In this document: in pieces, positions 1-9,051 of the stretch
Numbering within the stretch: position 1 is the stretch's first letter
How the letters are laid out: each line of letters begins with the position of its first letter
Source of the DNA: Nitritalea halalkaliphila LW7
Lineage (GTDB): Bacteria > Bacteroidota > Bacteroidia > Cytophagales > Cyclobacteriaceae
Direction: 5' to 3'
DNA length: 64,000 nt
Assembly (NCBI RefSeq): GCF_000265075.1
Contig: NZ_AJYA01000016.1
Location: 148,332 to 212,331, forward strand
Translations under genes and position numbers: made by a program
The notes under the pieces: generated by a model
Seen by the model: the letters and a program-made list of their open reading frames with translations, nothing else
Databases searched by the model: none
What the model was told of the DNA's origin: nothing

Positions 1-120
1 AATGATATCTTCGAACTCCTCTTCTTCGAAGTACAAGTCCAAATTGGCTTTCAGCGAGCTTTCAAAACGCGCAACCAGGGCCTTATCATTTTCCCAATCG
101 TTATCAAAATCTCCTGTCAT
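1..120 (-). CDS. Tetratricopeptide-repeat protein, N-terminal fragment
   Basis: The first 40 codons of a minus-strand gene run off the left edge of the window. The start codon is at 118-120, and the product begins MTGDFDNDWENDKALVARF and continues into a strongly acidic stretch ending EEEEFEDII. This acidic opening followed by a helix resembles the start of Bacteroidota TPR proteins, which are soluble scaffolds made of helical pairs. No full TPR unit lies inside the window, so the family call is inference. It lies 87 bp downstream of the minus-strand epimerase gene and could be co-transcribed with it. Confidence 0.6.
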   Translation of the reverse strand, partial: MTGDFDNDWENDKALVARFESSLKANLDLYFEEEEFEDII

Positions 121-207
121 GCGTTTTTTTTCTTAATTTACTATAATTCCTGATACAAAAACATTTTTTGTAGCGATTTAACGGAGAATTTACCTTGTCC
201 GTATGCG

Positions 208-1185
208 CTAAACGTTTTTTCCTACCGAATCGTTTGCGAAGGCCCAGTTTAGGGTTTCTTCTAAGGTTCGGAGTGGGTGGGGATAGGTTTTTTTTAACTT
301 ATCATTTTTCATCCAGACACTTCTTTTTGCGCTCTTCAGGGTGTTTTCATCCCAGGAGAGGCGGATAAAAGGGAATAGGCGCAGGATTTTGGCCGTGGCC
401 AAAGCCGCCTGTAGGGGTAGTCCCTTCAGGGGTTTTTTCGGTGCGGGGACCTGCCTTTTGCGCGCCAGCGCTGCCAAAAAATCTTTATAGGGATAGTGGC
501 CTCCGTTCAGGATAAAGCGCTCCCCCCACTGCGGTTCGGCTATAAAATAAGCGATGATGGCGCACAGATCGCGGATATCGATGATATTCACACTGCCGGT
601 CGGGTAGTAGGTCGGGCTTTTTAGGGGGAGCTCGTAAATTTCCTGGCTGGGGCCGGGCTCTCCGAAAGGAGCTAAGATCAGGGAGGGATTCAGCACGAGT
701 ACATCGAGGCCCTCTTGGCCGCCTCTCCAGACCTCGACTTCACCGCGGTATTTGCTGTCCGCATAGGCCGTATGGGGCTGAGTATGGTCCCACTTTTGCG
801 TCTCATCGATACTGTCTTGACCGGGGCTGACGCCCAAAGCCGCCACGGAGCTAATGTGAATTAACTTCGCAGGCTTTTCCATGGCCAGGAGGCTGTTCAC
901 CAGGATTTCCACCCCACGGATGTTTACTTCCTCCAGCAGTGGTGCATCCTGTGCGGAGAAGCTTACTTTGCCGGAGGCATTCAGCACCAGCTCCATGTTT
1001 TCCAAGGCTTTTTCTAGGCTAAAGCTGTCCAGGAGGTCACCTTCTACCCAGGTGGCGAGCTTTTCGTAGCCAGCCGGTATAGGGGTCTGAGGCCTTTTTA
1101 AGGCAAATAAGGTGCAGGTGCCCTGAAGTGTCCGCAAAAGATGTCTGCCGACCAGGCCTGTGGCACCGATCACTAGTAGGTTCAT
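208..1185 (-). CDS. NAD(P)-dependent SDR/epimerase family protein
   Basis: A 325-residue extended short-chain dehydrogenase. The Rossmann dinucleotide-binding loop GATGLVGRHL is at residues 7-16, and the active-site YxxxK appears as YADSK near residue 140 behind a Ser at about 112 (HISSVAALG). The family acts on nucleotide sugars, dihydroflavonols or similar substrates, and the substrate cannot be told from sequence. Its ATG overlaps the stop of the upstream phosphatase gene by 4 nt (ATGA type), and that gene in turn overlaps rfbC the same way. The three genes therefore look like one translationally coupled operon, and a role in surface sugar metabolism is a reasonable inference. Confidence 0.85.
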   Translation of the reverse strand: MNLLVIGATGLVGRHLLRTLQGTCTLFALKRPQTPIPAGYEKLATWVEGDLLDSFSLEKALENMELVLNASGKVSFSAQDAPLLEEVNIRGVEILVNSLLAMEKPAKLIHISSVAALGVSPGQDSIDETQKWDHTQPHTAYADSKYRGEVEVWRGGQEGLDVLVLNPSLILAPFGEPGPSQEIYELPLKSPTYYPTGSVNIIDIRDLCAIIAYFIAEPQWGERFILNGGHYPYKDFLAALARKRQVPAPKKPLKGLPLQAALATAKILRLFPFIRLSWDENTLKSAKRSVWMKNDKLKKTYPHPLRTLEETLNWAFANDSVGKNV

Positions 1186-1940
1186 AGGAGGCGGTTACGC
1201 ACCGGAGCGTTCATGATTTTTTCGTAGTAGCTGGAGCGGTTTAAGGTTTCCAGCATGTCTAAATAACGCTCATTATGGCAGTCTGTTCCCCAAAATGCCA
1301 CTTTCTCTTGGTCGATTAAGAACTCCGCGAACTGTTTGACCTGCTTGGAATAGAATCCTGTGAGCGAGAGGAGGTTAATCTGAAAGAGAATCTGCCTGTC
1401 CATCAGCTCGTTTTGGAGTGCTTTATCTTGGATCAGGTAGTGGTAGCGTTCGGGATGCGCGAACACAGGGCGATAGCCTTTTAGCTCCATGGCAAAAAAA
1501 GTTTCCAGGAGCATTTGGGGCTTGTTGATGAAGCCAGTCTCCACCAGGACCAAGTTGTCATGGATGCAGAGGAGTTCTTCTCCGTTATTTACCTTTTCGA
1601 GGAAGATTTCATCCATGTAATATTCTGCTGCGGCATGAATGTCGATGTCGATCTGTTCCTCTTTTAAGGTTTCCCGCACCCGTTCCAAGCCGGATCGAAT
1701 GATTTCGGGGGTGTTTTTATAGTATTCGGACATGATGTGCGGCGTGGTAACGATTTTTTTCAAGCCGTGTCCGTGTAGGCGCTTGATGAGCGCGATACTT
1801 TCCTCCATGGTTTTGGCACCGTCGTCAATGCCAGGAATGAGGTGGGAGTGCATGTCGGCATGCATCCAGTCAAGCGTAAATGGGTAAATCACTTCCTTCT
1901 TCTTCTTCCCAACTCTTCTTAAGTAATCTAATAGGGTCAT
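1182..1940 (-). CDS. PHP-type tyrosine-protein phosphatase, CpsB/YwqE-like
   Basis: A 252-residue PHP-fold metal-dependent phosphatase. The metal-binding HADMHSHLIPGIDDGAKT segment is at residues 27-44, with further ligands in TTPHI, HPERY (about residue 160) and GTDCH near the C-terminus. CpsB/YwqE enzymes dephosphorylate the tyrosine kinase that drives capsule or exopolysaccharide chain export. No matching kinase gene lies in the window. It overlaps rfbC upstream (4 nt) and the epimerase gene downstream (4 nt). That context, sugar-nucleotide synthesis on one side and an SDR on the other, supports a polysaccharide role over histidinol phosphatase, the other PHP family of similar size. Confidence 0.87.
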   Translation of the reverse strand: MTLLDYLRRVGKKKKEVIYPFTLDWMHADMHSHLIPGIDDGAKTMEESIALIKRLHGHGLKKIVTTPHIMSEYYKNTPEIIRSGLERVRETLKEEQIDIDIHAAAEYYMDEIFLEKVNNGEELLCIHDNLVLVETGFINKPQMLLETFFAMELKGYRPVFAHPERYHYLIQDKALQNELMDRQILFQINLLSLTGFYSKQVKQFAEFLIDQEKVAFWGTDCHNERYLDMLETLNRSSYYEKIMNAPVRNRLL

Positions 1941-2494
1941 ACGTATAAACCTCCTTCACTTTTCGCTGTAAATGTATGTAAGTCAGGCCAAAGCCTATCG
2001 CGCTCGGACAGAATCGGGTTTTCCACCTGCCAGTCGATTCCTAGCTCAGGATCATTCCATAGAATGCCTCCCTCTGCTTTCGGCGTGTAATAGTTAGAAC
2101 ACTTGTACATGAAAATCGCATCTTCTAGCACGGAAAAACCGTGTGCGAAACCTGCGGGGATGAACATCAGGTTATGCATGGCCGCATCTAAGACGACAGC
2201 GTGATGCTGTCCGTAGGTAGCGGAGTGTTTTCTCAGGTCTACGATCACATCGAGCACCTTTCCTGTGACGACGCGGACCAGTTTAGCCTGCGCATAGGGA
2301 TGATGCTGAAAGTGCAGGCCGCGGAGGGTTCCTTTTTGGGAGAAGGATTCATTTTCCTGCACCCAGTCTACGGTGATGCCATGATGTAGCAGGTGCTCTT
2401 TTCGGAAGGATTCGAAGAAATAGCCCCTAGCATCTTCGAAGACGCGTGGGTAAAGCTCTAATACACCTTCTAAAGGGGTTTTCTTGATTTCCAT
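1937..2494 (-). CDS. rfbC: dTDP-4-dehydrorhamnose 3,5-epimerase
   Basis: A 185-residue cupin-type RmlC. The characteristic RGLHFQ segment with the catalytic His lies at about residues 59-64, followed by KLVRVVTGKVLDVIVDLR and the FIPAGFAHGF motif at about 112-121. YKCSNYY then marks the substrate pocket. The enzyme converts dTDP-4-dehydro-6-deoxyglucose to its L-lyxo isomer, the third step of dTDP-L-rhamnose synthesis. rfbA, rfbB and rfbD are not in the window. It is the first gene of a three-gene minus-strand operon and is divergent from hflX across a 233-bp gap. The length is normal for the family and the reading frame is intact. Confidence 0.95.
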   Translation of the reverse strand: MEIKKTPLEGVLELYPRVFEDARGYFFESFRKEHLLHHGITVDWVQENESFSQKGTLRGLHFQHHPYAQAKLVRVVTGKVLDVIVDLRKHSATYGQHHAVVLDAAMHNLMFIPAGFAHGFSVLEDAIFMYKCSNYYTPKAEGGILWNDPELGIDWQVENPILSERDRLWPDLHTFTAKSEGGLYV

Positions 2495-2551
2495 AGCTGC
2501 CTGTTGCCTAGTTTGTGCATTTCGGGGTGATACTTTCGGAGCGCTTTTAGG

Positions 2552-2578
2552 AAAATTTAGAAAAAATACCTAAATTTT
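2552..2578. repeat. AT-rich inverted repeat between rfbC and hflX
   Basis: AAAATTTAG (2552-2560) is repeated inverted as CTAAATTTT (2570-2578), with a 9-base A-rich spacer. It sits in the 233-bp gap between the divergent rfbC and hflX genes. It could be a regulator operator or a transcript hairpin in the rfbC leader. No U-tract follows, so it is not a terminator. Nothing else is recognisable in this gap. Confidence 0.4.
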
Positions 2579-2727
2579 TCATTCCGACTGCCGCAAGTTA
2601 CCAATAATTCCGAACTTTCGGAAATTCTGGCAGCTGGGCAGTCGTTGTCTTTGCCGCCAGGCGAGCTTAAAAGCCTGTTCCTGCTATCTGTAGGGATGAG
2701 GCACGTAATTTGTGGATATATGCTTCT

Positions 2728-3993
2728 ATGAGTAAATACACCAGAAAGTTAAAAAAATTATACGATACGGCACCGCGACAGGAGACGGCTGTTCTAGTGG
2801 CGATCATTCGGCAGCAGCAGAGCGAGCGGCAGGTGCAGGAGTACCTGGAGGAGCTGGCGTTTCTGACGGAGACACTGGGAGCTAAAACCGTCTATCAGTT
2901 TACGCAGCGGATGGAAAATCCGGATGTACGGACTTTCGTGGGTTCAGGTAAGCTGGAGGAGATTCGAGCCTACGTCGAGCACTTTCAGGTGGACATGGTC
3001 ATTTTCGATGACGATCTGACCCCCTCACAGTTGCGCAACTTAGAAAATGAGCTGAAAGTGAAGGTGTATGACCGTTCGCTTTTGATATTAGATATCTTTT
3101 TAAATCGTGCACAGACCGCTCAGGCGAAGACCCAGGTGGAGCTGGCGCGATTTCAGTATATACTACCCCGCCTGACTCGGATGTGGACACACTTGGAGCG
3201 GCAGCGTGGGGGGACCACCACCCGGGGCGGTTCTGGGGAGAAGGAAATCGAGACCGATAAGCGGGATATCCGCAGCAAAATCTCTTTGCTGAAAGCCAAG
3301 CTAAAGGAAATCGAAAAACAAGGCGTAACGCAGCGTAAGGGCCGGAAGGGGATCGTCCGCGTGTCACTGGTGGGCTATACGAATGTGGGCAAGAGCACGC
3401 TCATGAACCTGATCACGAAGACGGATATTCTGGCGGAGAACAAGCTTTTCGCGACGGTGGATGCGACGGTGCGCAAGGTGGTGCTGGAGCAAATTCCTTT
3501 TCTGCTTTCGGACACGGTGGGTTTCATTCGGAAACTTCCTACTCACCTGATCGAGTCTTTTAAATCCACGCTGGATGAGATCCGCGAGGCAGACCTGCTC
3601 GTTCATGTGGTGGACATCGCCCATCCGGGTTTTGAAGATCATATCGCTGTGGTGGAGCAGACCCTGCGGGAAATCGGTGCTGGCGACAAGCCGATTTTGC
3701 TGGTATTTAATAAGATAGACTTGATTTCTCCTATGCCTACGGAGGAGGAGATGCAGGAAATGAGCCCTGTGGAGCTGGAGGAGCGGCAGTTTTTAGACTT
3801 GCAGGGCCTCGAAGAGCTTTATGAGAAGAAAACAGGGATTCAGCCGGTCTTTATGGCAGCGGAGCATGCTACCCATGTGGAACAGTTTCGGGAACGTCTG
3901 CTCGAAGAAGTGCGCAAGCAGCATAAACGGATGTATCCGCATTACCTCGAGGATGAGACGATCGACTTCAGTGAGTGGGAGGATATGGAGTAG
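2728..3993 (+). CDS. hflX: GTPase HflX
   Basis: A 421-residue HflX-family GTPase that binds the 50S ribosomal subunit and splits stalled ribosomes under stress. The N-terminal HflX domain contains the GSGKLEEIRAY segment, followed by the basic linker with the glycine-rich RGGTTTRGGSGEKEIE stretch. The G domain starts at about residue 215 with GYTNVGKST (G1), then DTVGF (G3) and NKID (G4). I chose the ATG at 2728 over the upstream in-frame TTG at 2710 because MSKYTRKLKKLYD gives a normal-length N-terminus. The 2706-2712 stretch TAATTTG is a one-base-short match to the Bacteroidota -7 box. The gene is intact and ends before a bidirectional terminator. Confidence 0.95.
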   Translation: MSKYTRKLKKLYDTAPRQETAVLVAIIRQQQSERQVQEYLEELAFLTETLGAKTVYQFTQRMENPDVRTFVGSGKLEEIRAYVEHFQVDMVIFDDDLTPSQLRNLENELKVKVYDRSLLILDIFLNRAQTAQAKTQVELARFQYILPRLTRMWTHLERQRGGTTTRGGSGEKEIETDKRDIRSKISLLKAKLKEIEKQGVTQRKGRKGIVRVSLVGYTNVGKSTLMNLITKTDILAENKLFATVDATVRKVVLEQIPFLLSDTVGFIRKLPTHLIESFKSTLDEIREADLLVHVVDIAHPGFEDHIAVVEQTLREIGAGDKPILLVFNKIDLISPMPTEEEMQEMSPVELEERQFLDLQGLEELYEKKTGIQPVFMAAEHATHVEQFRERLLEEVRKQHKRMYPHYLEDETIDFSEWEDME

Positions 3994-4060
3994 GGTTTTC
4001 TCTTCGCTTCAAAAGGAAGTACAGCTGTTTTTTTACAAAACAAGCCTGTTTATACAGAGA

Positions 4061-4096
4061 AAAGGCTGGCAGATGGTATTCTGCCAGCCTTTTTTA
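4061..4096. terminator. Bidirectional intrinsic terminator between hflX and the propeller gene
   Basis: AAAGGCTGGCAGA pairs with TCTGCCAGCCTTT around a short loop, with A and T tracts on the two flanks. It therefore serves both the plus-strand hflX and the convergent minus-strand gene ending at 4126. Confidence 0.85.
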
Positions 4097-4104
4097 GTGG
4101 CCCT

Positions 4105-4114
4105 TTTGGCCAAA
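4105..4114. repeat. TTTGGCCAAA palindrome beside a terminator
   Basis: Perfect 10-bp palindrome TTTGGCCAAA, 8 bp beyond the terminator hairpin at 4061-4096 and 12 bp before the stop of the minus-strand propeller gene. Related TTTGGCC/GGCCAAA palindromes lie beside terminators at 7451 and 10472. Confidence 0.5.
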
Positions 4115-4125
4115 GCCTCCGCAGT

Positions 4126-7100
4126 TTATTTGCTTTCAGGCATCAAGAAAAGGGAGAGACCCGCCTGTTTTTGCTCTTCTTCCAGGGCAGCGAGCTGGCG
4201 CTTCAGGTTAGTCAGCTCCTCCGAAAGGGCTGTGCTCATGCGGCGGCTCAGGTCTTGATAGCGTTTTTTCGCCCCTGCGGTCACGGCTGGGTAGGGGCCA
4301 TCCAAATAGGCTTTTAAGGCCATCCACTCGCTGTTAAGCTGGTTGTGAAAATTTATGACGTCTTGGAAGGTTTCCTGCTTAGGCTGGATCAAAGTACTTT
4401 CCCAAGTCTCGATCGCGGTGAGCATTGCTTTTTGTTTTTCGAGCAGCGTGGCATCCGTTTTGGCGGCTTCCATGGCGGTGAGACGCTGCTGCAGCTGGCC
4501 TTTTATGGCGCGCATTTCATTTAGATGGCTGTGAAGGGCGCTGATCTGCTCTTCCACTTGTAGCATGAGGGCATACTGCGCGGCATAGTCGGCAGGGCTG
4601 GCTTCGATGCGTGGGTCAGCCAAAATTTGAATCTCCGTTTCTTGGCTTTGGCCTTTATAGGTAAGCTTGGCCGTGTAGGTGCCTGGAGGCACTGCCGCCC
4701 CGTTGTAGTTGCCATACACGAAGATCGGTTCTACGGCCGGAAGTTCGTCACGGCGGAAGTCCCAAGTGAAGCGGTTCAAGCCTTTTTCAGCTTTAAGGCT
4801 AGCGGGTTTAGCGGGGCCACCTGCCCAGGATTTATGTGGGGCATCTCCATTATATAGGCTGCGTACCAGCTGGCCTTTGGCATCGAAGATTTGGAGGCTG
4901 AGTTCTCCAGTGGCAGCTTTTTCGGCAGGTGATAGATTAAAGTGGTTCCCTGCTCAGGGTTTTGGCCTAGGCCAGGCACAAACTGACTGCTGCTCCCATT
5001 AAAGAGGCGATACGCCGGTTTAGGTCGGTAGAGTGCCAAGCCTTCAGGTAGGCGTCCTCCTGACTGCTGGAGTGCGCTCAAGTCATCTAAAATCCAAAGT
5101 GCGCGTCCGGAGGTGGAGGCGATGAGGTCGTTTTCATGAATTAGCAGGTCGGTGATGGCCACGAGTGGCAGGTTACTCTGAAAGCGTGTCCACTGCCGTC
5201 CGCCGTTCGTGGAGAGGTAGAGGCCGCGCTCAGTACCGGCGTAGAGGAGATCTGGGCGGACAGGGTCCTCACGCACCACGCGCACGAAGGCTTCTGTGGG
5301 GATTCCTTCGTGAATCGCTGTCCAGCTGCTGCCTCCATCCGTGGTTTTAAAGGCGTAGGGGGCATTATCGTCGAACTTATAACGCATCACAGCGATGTAG
5401 GCCGTGTTCGGGTTGTGTGGAGAGAGCTCGATGGCATTAATGATTCCTTCGGGGAGCCCCTGAGGCGTTACGTTTTGCCAAGACTTCCCTCCGTCGGTGG
5501 TTTTATGCACGAGGCCATCGTCTGAACCGGCCCAAAGCTCCCCTTCGCGGTGTGGTGATTCGGCCAGATACATGAGCGTATGGTAATTTTCTCCTCCTGC
5601 GGCTTCATTTGTGATCGGATATCCACCTGGCCCCTGCGTTTCGGACACATTACGTGTTAAGTCAGGGCTGATTTCCTCCCAGGTGATGCCCTTGTCCGTA
5701 GACTTGAGGACCTTATTTCCGGCATGGAAGATGACCTGCCGGTCAAAACGGCTGGTTAGAATCGGCGCGTTCCAGTTAAAGCGATAGGCAAAATCCCGTG
5801 GTACATTTCCGAGGGAGAGCTCGGGATAGGCTTTTATGGACTGGCCATGTCCCGTGACTTCATGCCAGCGGTCGATGATCCCCTGGTAACAGCCTCCATA
5901 CACTTCCACAGGATTATCTGGGTCAAAAGCCAGGTAGGCGCTTTCACATCCAGCCACTGCTACCCAGTCCTTCCAGGTGATACCTCGACCAGCAGTACGG
6001 CTAGCGATCCGGATGGAGGAGTTGTCCTGCTGTCCGGTATATACATTATAAGGAACGCGATTATCTGCGATTACGCGGTAAAACTGGGCGGTAGGCTGCT
6101 GCTCCTGATTGGTCCAGGAGGCACCCCCATTCATGCTGACATTGGCACCGCCATCATTTGTATTGAGCATGATGGAGGGTTTTGTGGATTTATCCAAAGG
6201 TGGTGATTATCGCCATGCGGAGTGGACACGGTCGTCCACGTTTTGCCGCCATCTATGGACTTGGTCATGGGGGCATTCAGCACATAGACGAGGTCCTCAC
6301 GCTGTGGATCAGCAAAAATCTTCATGTAGTACCAGGAGCGGGCGATGTTCAGGCGCTCCTTATTTACCTGTGTCCAGGACTCGCCGCCATTATCTGAGCG
6401 GTAGATCCCTCCTTTGCCGTCTGCTGCTTCGATGACGGCATAAACACGTCGGCTATTCGCCCGTGATACAGCCACGGCGGATTTTCCCATTTTTTCGGGA
6501 AGCCCCTTGTTCAGCTGCACCCAGGTTTCTCCCATGTCGGTCGATTTATAAATACCAGAATCCGGGCCGCCAGAGCGTACTGCCCAGGGGTAGCGCTGGT
6601 GCTCCCAAGCGGAGGCGTACAGGATGCGTGGATTATTCATGTCCATGGATAGGGCGGAGATGCCGCTGTGGTTGCCGGTGAACAACATATTCTTCCATGT
6701 TTTACCTCCGTCTACAGATTTATACACCCCTCTTTCTTCGGAGGGCCCATAGAGCGAGCCCTGAACGCCGACGAAGAGGATGTCTGGATTCGTAGGATGC
6801 ACGGCGATGGCGGAGATATGGCGAGAGCCCTCCAGTCCGATTTTTTGCCAAGTGGCACCCGCGTCGGTGGACTTATACATACCATCACCATGGCTGGTCA
6901 TCACGCCGCGAACGGCATGTTCTCCGGTACCTACATAGACCACGTTTGGATCCGACTCGGCCACGCTGATGGCACCTATGGTTCCTGTTTCGAAAAAGCC
7001 GTCGGAAATGTTATACCAGCTCAGGCCTGCGTCAGTGGTTTTCCAGACGCCCCCGCCCGTGCTCCCCATGTAGTAGGTGAGTGGGTCTCCGGGCACTCCT

Positions 7101-7276
7101 GTCCCTGCCACGCTACGGCCCCCACGGAAAGGACCGATGTTTCGCCATTTAAGGGCTTGAAAGGCATCGCTTTCGAAGGCAGGAGTTACTGCGGCGCTGT
7201 TTCGCTGCCCGCGCTGGGCATCTGCGGGCCATGCCCAAAGTACGGCTAGGGCGATAAGCCAAGTTATTTTCTTCAT
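4126..7276 (-). CDS. Secreted sortilin/VPS10-type beta-propeller protein (frameshifted twice here)
   Basis: About 1,050 codons if two shifts are mended. It opens with a signal peptide ([20 protein letters not shown]). A long series of BNR/Asp-box repeats of the type STDxGxTW follows (for example [33 protein letters not shown]). These are the hallmark of sortilin-type and GH74-like propellers. The last 220 residues hold a FnIII-like part and a coiled-coil ([14 protein letters not shown] region). Such exported proteins are common in Bacteroidota but their substrate is not established, and no catalytic residues can be assigned. Frame is lost at about 6176-6184 (CCC or AAAA run) and again at the five-T run 4918-4922. 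Restoring one base at each gives continuous homology, so I regard it as one gene with sequence errors. Confidence 0.8.
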
Positions 7277-7450
7277 GGTGCTGTGTTTGTTCGTGTTTCT
7301 GGGTTTAAAGGCCGATAATTCTATGCTGGAGGTTGGAGATATCGTCCATTCACAATATAAAATTTTAAAAAATGTCTGCTTGCAGAAAAATGTTGAGCGG
7401 TTTAGGTTTTCCCTTTAGCGGTGGAATGAGTGGCTTTTGGGTTCGTTTAT

Positions 7451-7468
7451 TTTGGGCCGGGGCCCAAA
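7451..7468. repeat. TTTGGGCC-GG-GGCCCAAA inverted repeat beside a terminator
   Basis: Eight-base arms TTTGGGCC and GGCCCAAA separated by two bases, abutting the terminator hairpin at 7467-7504. It lies 174 bp upstream of the propeller gene start and just beyond the end of the AAA+ ATPase gene. Confidence 0.5.
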
Positions 7469-7504
7469 AAAGCGCAGCAGGAAATCTATCTTGCTGCGCT
7501 TTTT
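7467..7504. terminator. Intrinsic terminator of the VWA/AAA+ operon
   Basis: AAAAAGCGCAGCA pairs with TGCTGCGCTTTTT around a 12-base loop. On the minus strand it lies 26 bp past the stop of the ATPase gene at 7530 and has a T-rich flank. The flanks are A/T rich on both sides, so it may work in both directions. Confidence 0.85.
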
Positions 7505-7529
7505 CATGTTTAGAAGTAAGGGGGGGGGC

Positions 7530-9050
7530 TTACCTGTCGTCGTTATCGTCTTCGAAGTCTTCATCGCTCATATCCATATCGAACATGGAGCTGAAAAGGT
7601 CGGAGAAACTCATGCCCGTGTCGAGCAGTTTTTTACTTAACTGGCTGTATTCGGCGAGGCCATGCAGGACGAATTCCATGTAAAATTCTTTTTCCTTTTC
7701 GGGTAAGGTTTCGATGTTTTCGGTGACCACCTCTTCCAGACCGGGGACGCTGTGGAGGGCTTCCTTATAGGCTTTGTCGGGCTGAGCGGCCAAGATATCG
7801 AGGTGCTTCCCTTCTCCGAACCAGCCGACCACCTGAAGGTAGGGGTTGCCGTTTTTCAGGTTTTTCTTTTCGGGCACGGGCAGCTGCTGGGCGAAAAGTG
7901 TTCGGATGGCTTTTCCGATCAGGTTATAGGCCACCAGTCCGGCTCCTTCCTGCTCTCCTTCGTACACGAGCTCCACCTTACCGGTGATGGCAGGGATCAC
8001 GCCGATGAGGTCTGCCAGGCGCACTACGGTGCTGTCTTCACGGTTTAGGTACAGGCGGCGTTCGGCTGCGGAAAGCAGATTTTCGTAGGCGGAAATCGTC
8101 AGTCGGGCGGATACACCGCTTTTTTCGTCTACATATTCACTGCTTCTGGCTTCCACTGCGATCTGTTCGATGAGGTCTTTCATCAGCTCGGGGACGTGGA
8201 TGCGTGCCGCAATGTCTTTTTCCACGCTGGCTTCCTGCGCCGTGATGGCCTTTCCGATCGCTATCGTTTTCGGATAGTGGGTGATGATTTGGCTTTCGAT
8301 TCGGTCTTTAAGCGGTGTCACGATGCTCCCTCGATTCGTATAATCTTCCGGGTTAGCGGTGAACACAAACTGAATATCCAGCGGCATGTGGAGTTTAAAG
8401 CCTCGAATCTGTACATCGCCCTCCTGAAGGATATTAAAGAGCGCCACCTGAATCCGCGCCTGTAGATCGGGGAGCTCATTTATGACGAAAATGGAGCGGT
8501 GGGAGCGTGGAACAAGTCCATAGTGCAGCACACGCTCATCGTCATAGGAAAGTTTTAGGGTGGCGGCTTTTATAGGGTCCACATCTCCGATGAGATCAGC
8601 CACAGAAACGTCGGGTGTGGCGAGTTTTTCTGTGTAGCGTTCCTCACGGTGCCACCAAGCGATGGGAGTGGCGTCTCCATGTTCGGCGATCAAGTCGATG
8701 GCCGTGCGGGAAATCGGCGCCAGCGGGTCGTCGTTTAGCGGGCTGCCCTCTACGACGGGCACATACTCATCCAGCAGGCGTGTCATCATGCGCGCCATCT
8801 TGGTTTTCGCCTGACCTCTAAGTCCAAGGAAATTAATGTTGTGCTTCGAAAGAATAGCGGTTTCCACTGCGGGAATCACCGTGTCCTCGTATCCCCAGAT
8901 GCCTTCGAACACCTGCTCTCCCGCCATCATGGCGCGGATGAGGTTATCGCGTAATTCTGTTTTGATGGACTTGGGGCGGTAGCCTGAGGCTTTTAATTCT
9001 CCTAAAGTTCGCAAGTGTAAAAGTGGGTGCGTAGAAGCGCTTACTGCCAT
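7530..9050 (-). CDS. Magnesium-chelatase ChlI/MoxR-like AAA+ ATPase
   Basis: A 506-residue AAA+ protein. The Walker A is an unusual GLRGQAKTK at about residue 77, Walker B is IFVINELPD at about 190, and FTANPED forms the sensor 1 region near 230. The fold resembles the ChlI/BchI and MoxR clade, which remodels partner complexes and usually works with a von Willebrand A protein. That partner lies immediately upstream, only 1 nt before the start. The C-terminus carries an added acidic tail (DMDMSDEDFEDDNDDR) absent from short MoxR proteins. No chlorophyll or cobalamin chelatase subunits are near, so metal chelation is not implied. The substrate is unknown. Confidence 0.85.
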   Translation of the reverse strand: MAVSASTHPLLHLRTLGELKASGYRPKSIKTELRDNLIRAMMAGEQVFEGIWGYEDTVIPAVETAILSKHNINFLGLRGQAKTKMARMMTRLLDEYVPVVEGSPLNDDPLAPISRTAIDLIAEHGDATPIAWWHREERYTEKLATPDVSVADLIGDVDPIKAATLKLSYDDERVLHYGLVPRSHRSIFVINELPDLQARIQVALFNILQEGDVQIRGFKLHMPLDIQFVFTANPEDYTNRGSIVTPLKDRIESQIITHYPKTIAIGKAITAQEASVEKDIAARIHVPELMKDLIEQIAVEARSSEYVDEKSGVSARLTISAYENLLSAAERRLYLNREDSTVVRLADLIGVIPAITGKVELVYEGEQEGAGLVAYNLIGKAIRTLFAQQLPVPEKKNLKNGNPYLQVVGWFGEGKHLDILAAQPDKAYKEALHSVPGLEEVVTENIETLPEKEKEFYMEFVLHGLAEYSQLSKKLLDTGMSFSDLFSSMFDMDMSDEDFEDDNDDR

Positions 9051-9051
9051 G

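Noticed and set aside
3821..4258. 145-codon plus-strand frame spanning the hflX end and terminator
   Set aside because: It runs through a strong bidirectional terminator and overlaps real genes on both sides.
6668..7249. 193-codon plus-strand reading frame opposite the propeller gene
   Set aside because: It lies antisense to well-conserved Asp-box repeats, has no motif, and its composition is that of a shadow frame.
5100..7276. Possible CRISPR or tandem DNA repeats in the propeller gene
   Set aside because: The repeats are protein-level Asp-boxes with variable DNA; no conserved direct repeat with spacers is present.
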